Below are positions 5,250 through 5,387 of a DNA stretch of 5,387 bases, piece after piece. Position 1 is the first letter of the stretch; each line of letters opens with the position of its first letter. This DNA is from Bacteroidales bacterium (lineage in GTDB: Bacteria; Bacteroidota; Bacteroidia; Bacteroidales; UBA12077), in contig JAUVUS010000204.1 of assembly GCA_030600865.1 (NCBI GenBank), forward strand, positions 1 to 5,387. The letters are read 5' to 3'. The notes under the pieces are model-generated. The model worked only from the letters and a program-made list of their open reading frames with translations. It was not told the DNA's origin and did not search any database. A program made the translations under genes and the position numbers.

Positions 5250-5387
5250 ATGAAAAAAGTTTTATTAATAAATTCAAATATTGAAATTTTACCTTACCCC
5301 GTGGCTCCATTGGGAATATCTCTTGTAGCATCATCTTTAAAAGATAAATATGATGTTAAAGTTTTTGATTCAGCTTTTAGTTCAACA
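5250..5387 (+). CDS. probable B12-binding-domain radical SAM protein, N-terminal fragment
   Basis: The visible 46 residues begin MKKVLLINSN, followed by LPYPVAPLGISLVASSLK and YDVKVFDSAFSS, and run off the window end. A beta strand (KVLLIN), a PxxPLGIxxxAxxL helix, and a second strand ending in D (VKVFD) match the N-terminus of the cobalamin-binding Rossmann domain that precedes many radical SAM domains. The CxxxCxxC cluster motif that would confirm radical SAM chemistry lies beyond the window, and substrate cannot be guessed. ATG at 5250 is preferred because it gives the typical MKKVLLIN start; an in-frame ATG at 5238 would add MQSL. Neither has a Shine-Dalgarno sequence. The gene starts 34 bases after a strong terminator, so it begins a separate unit whose promoter I could not identify. 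Confidence 0.7.
   Translation, partial: MKKVLLINSNIEILPYPVAPLGISLVASSLKDKYDVKVFDSAFSST

Noticed and set aside
1..5387. A CRISPR array, tRNA or rRNA gene, insertion sequence, or a defence or toxin-antitoxin system.
   Set aside because: I saw no regularly spaced repeats with spacers, no RNA gene signatures and no transposase or defence genes; the coding content is the standard end of a dcw cluster plus one unrelated partial gene.

Overview
The window looks like the distal end of the division and cell-wall (dcw) cluster of an AT-rich member of the Bacteroidota. Three things support this. The gene order murC-ftsQ-ftsA-ftsZ followed by a GatB/YqeY-family gene is typical of that phylum. FtsZ has the phylum's N-terminus (SSIIKVIGVGGGGGNAVNHM) and C-terminal tail (NSYLHDNVD). 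The starts have no Shine-Dalgarno sequence and sit behind A-rich leaders. I cannot assign a family; Bacteroidales/Marinilabiliales-like is a guess.

Layout: the last ~126 codons of murC (1-380) contain an apparent one-base deletion at an A run near position 66-70. ftsQ (381-1202) starts directly after the murC stop, and ftsA (1207-2526) follows four bases after ftsQ, so these three form one tight, probably translationally coupled unit. A 316-base purine-rich, repeat-bearing spacer then separates ftsA from ftsZ (2843-4321). A second repeat-rich spacer of 295 bases separates ftsZ from a YqeY-like gene (4617-5069). After two small hairpins and a strong intrinsic terminator (5187-5216), a new transcription unit begins with the N-terminus of a probable B12-binding-domain radical SAM protein (5250 to the window end).

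Functionally, MurC adds L-alanine to UDP-MurNAc in peptidoglycan precursor synthesis. FtsQ is the bitopic divisome scaffold, FtsA tethers FtsZ to the membrane, and FtsZ forms the cytokinetic ring. YqeY is a small GatB-tail-like protein of uncertain role, and the radical SAM gene appears unrelated to division.

I see no new multi-gene system. The unexplained structure lies in three places: the murC frameshift, a palindrome inside ftsQ resembling intergenic hairpins elsewhere in the window, and layered short dispersed repeats in the spacers around ftsZ. These include heptad-periodic tracts in opposite orientation on the two sides of ftsZ, and one repeat apparently interrupted by another.
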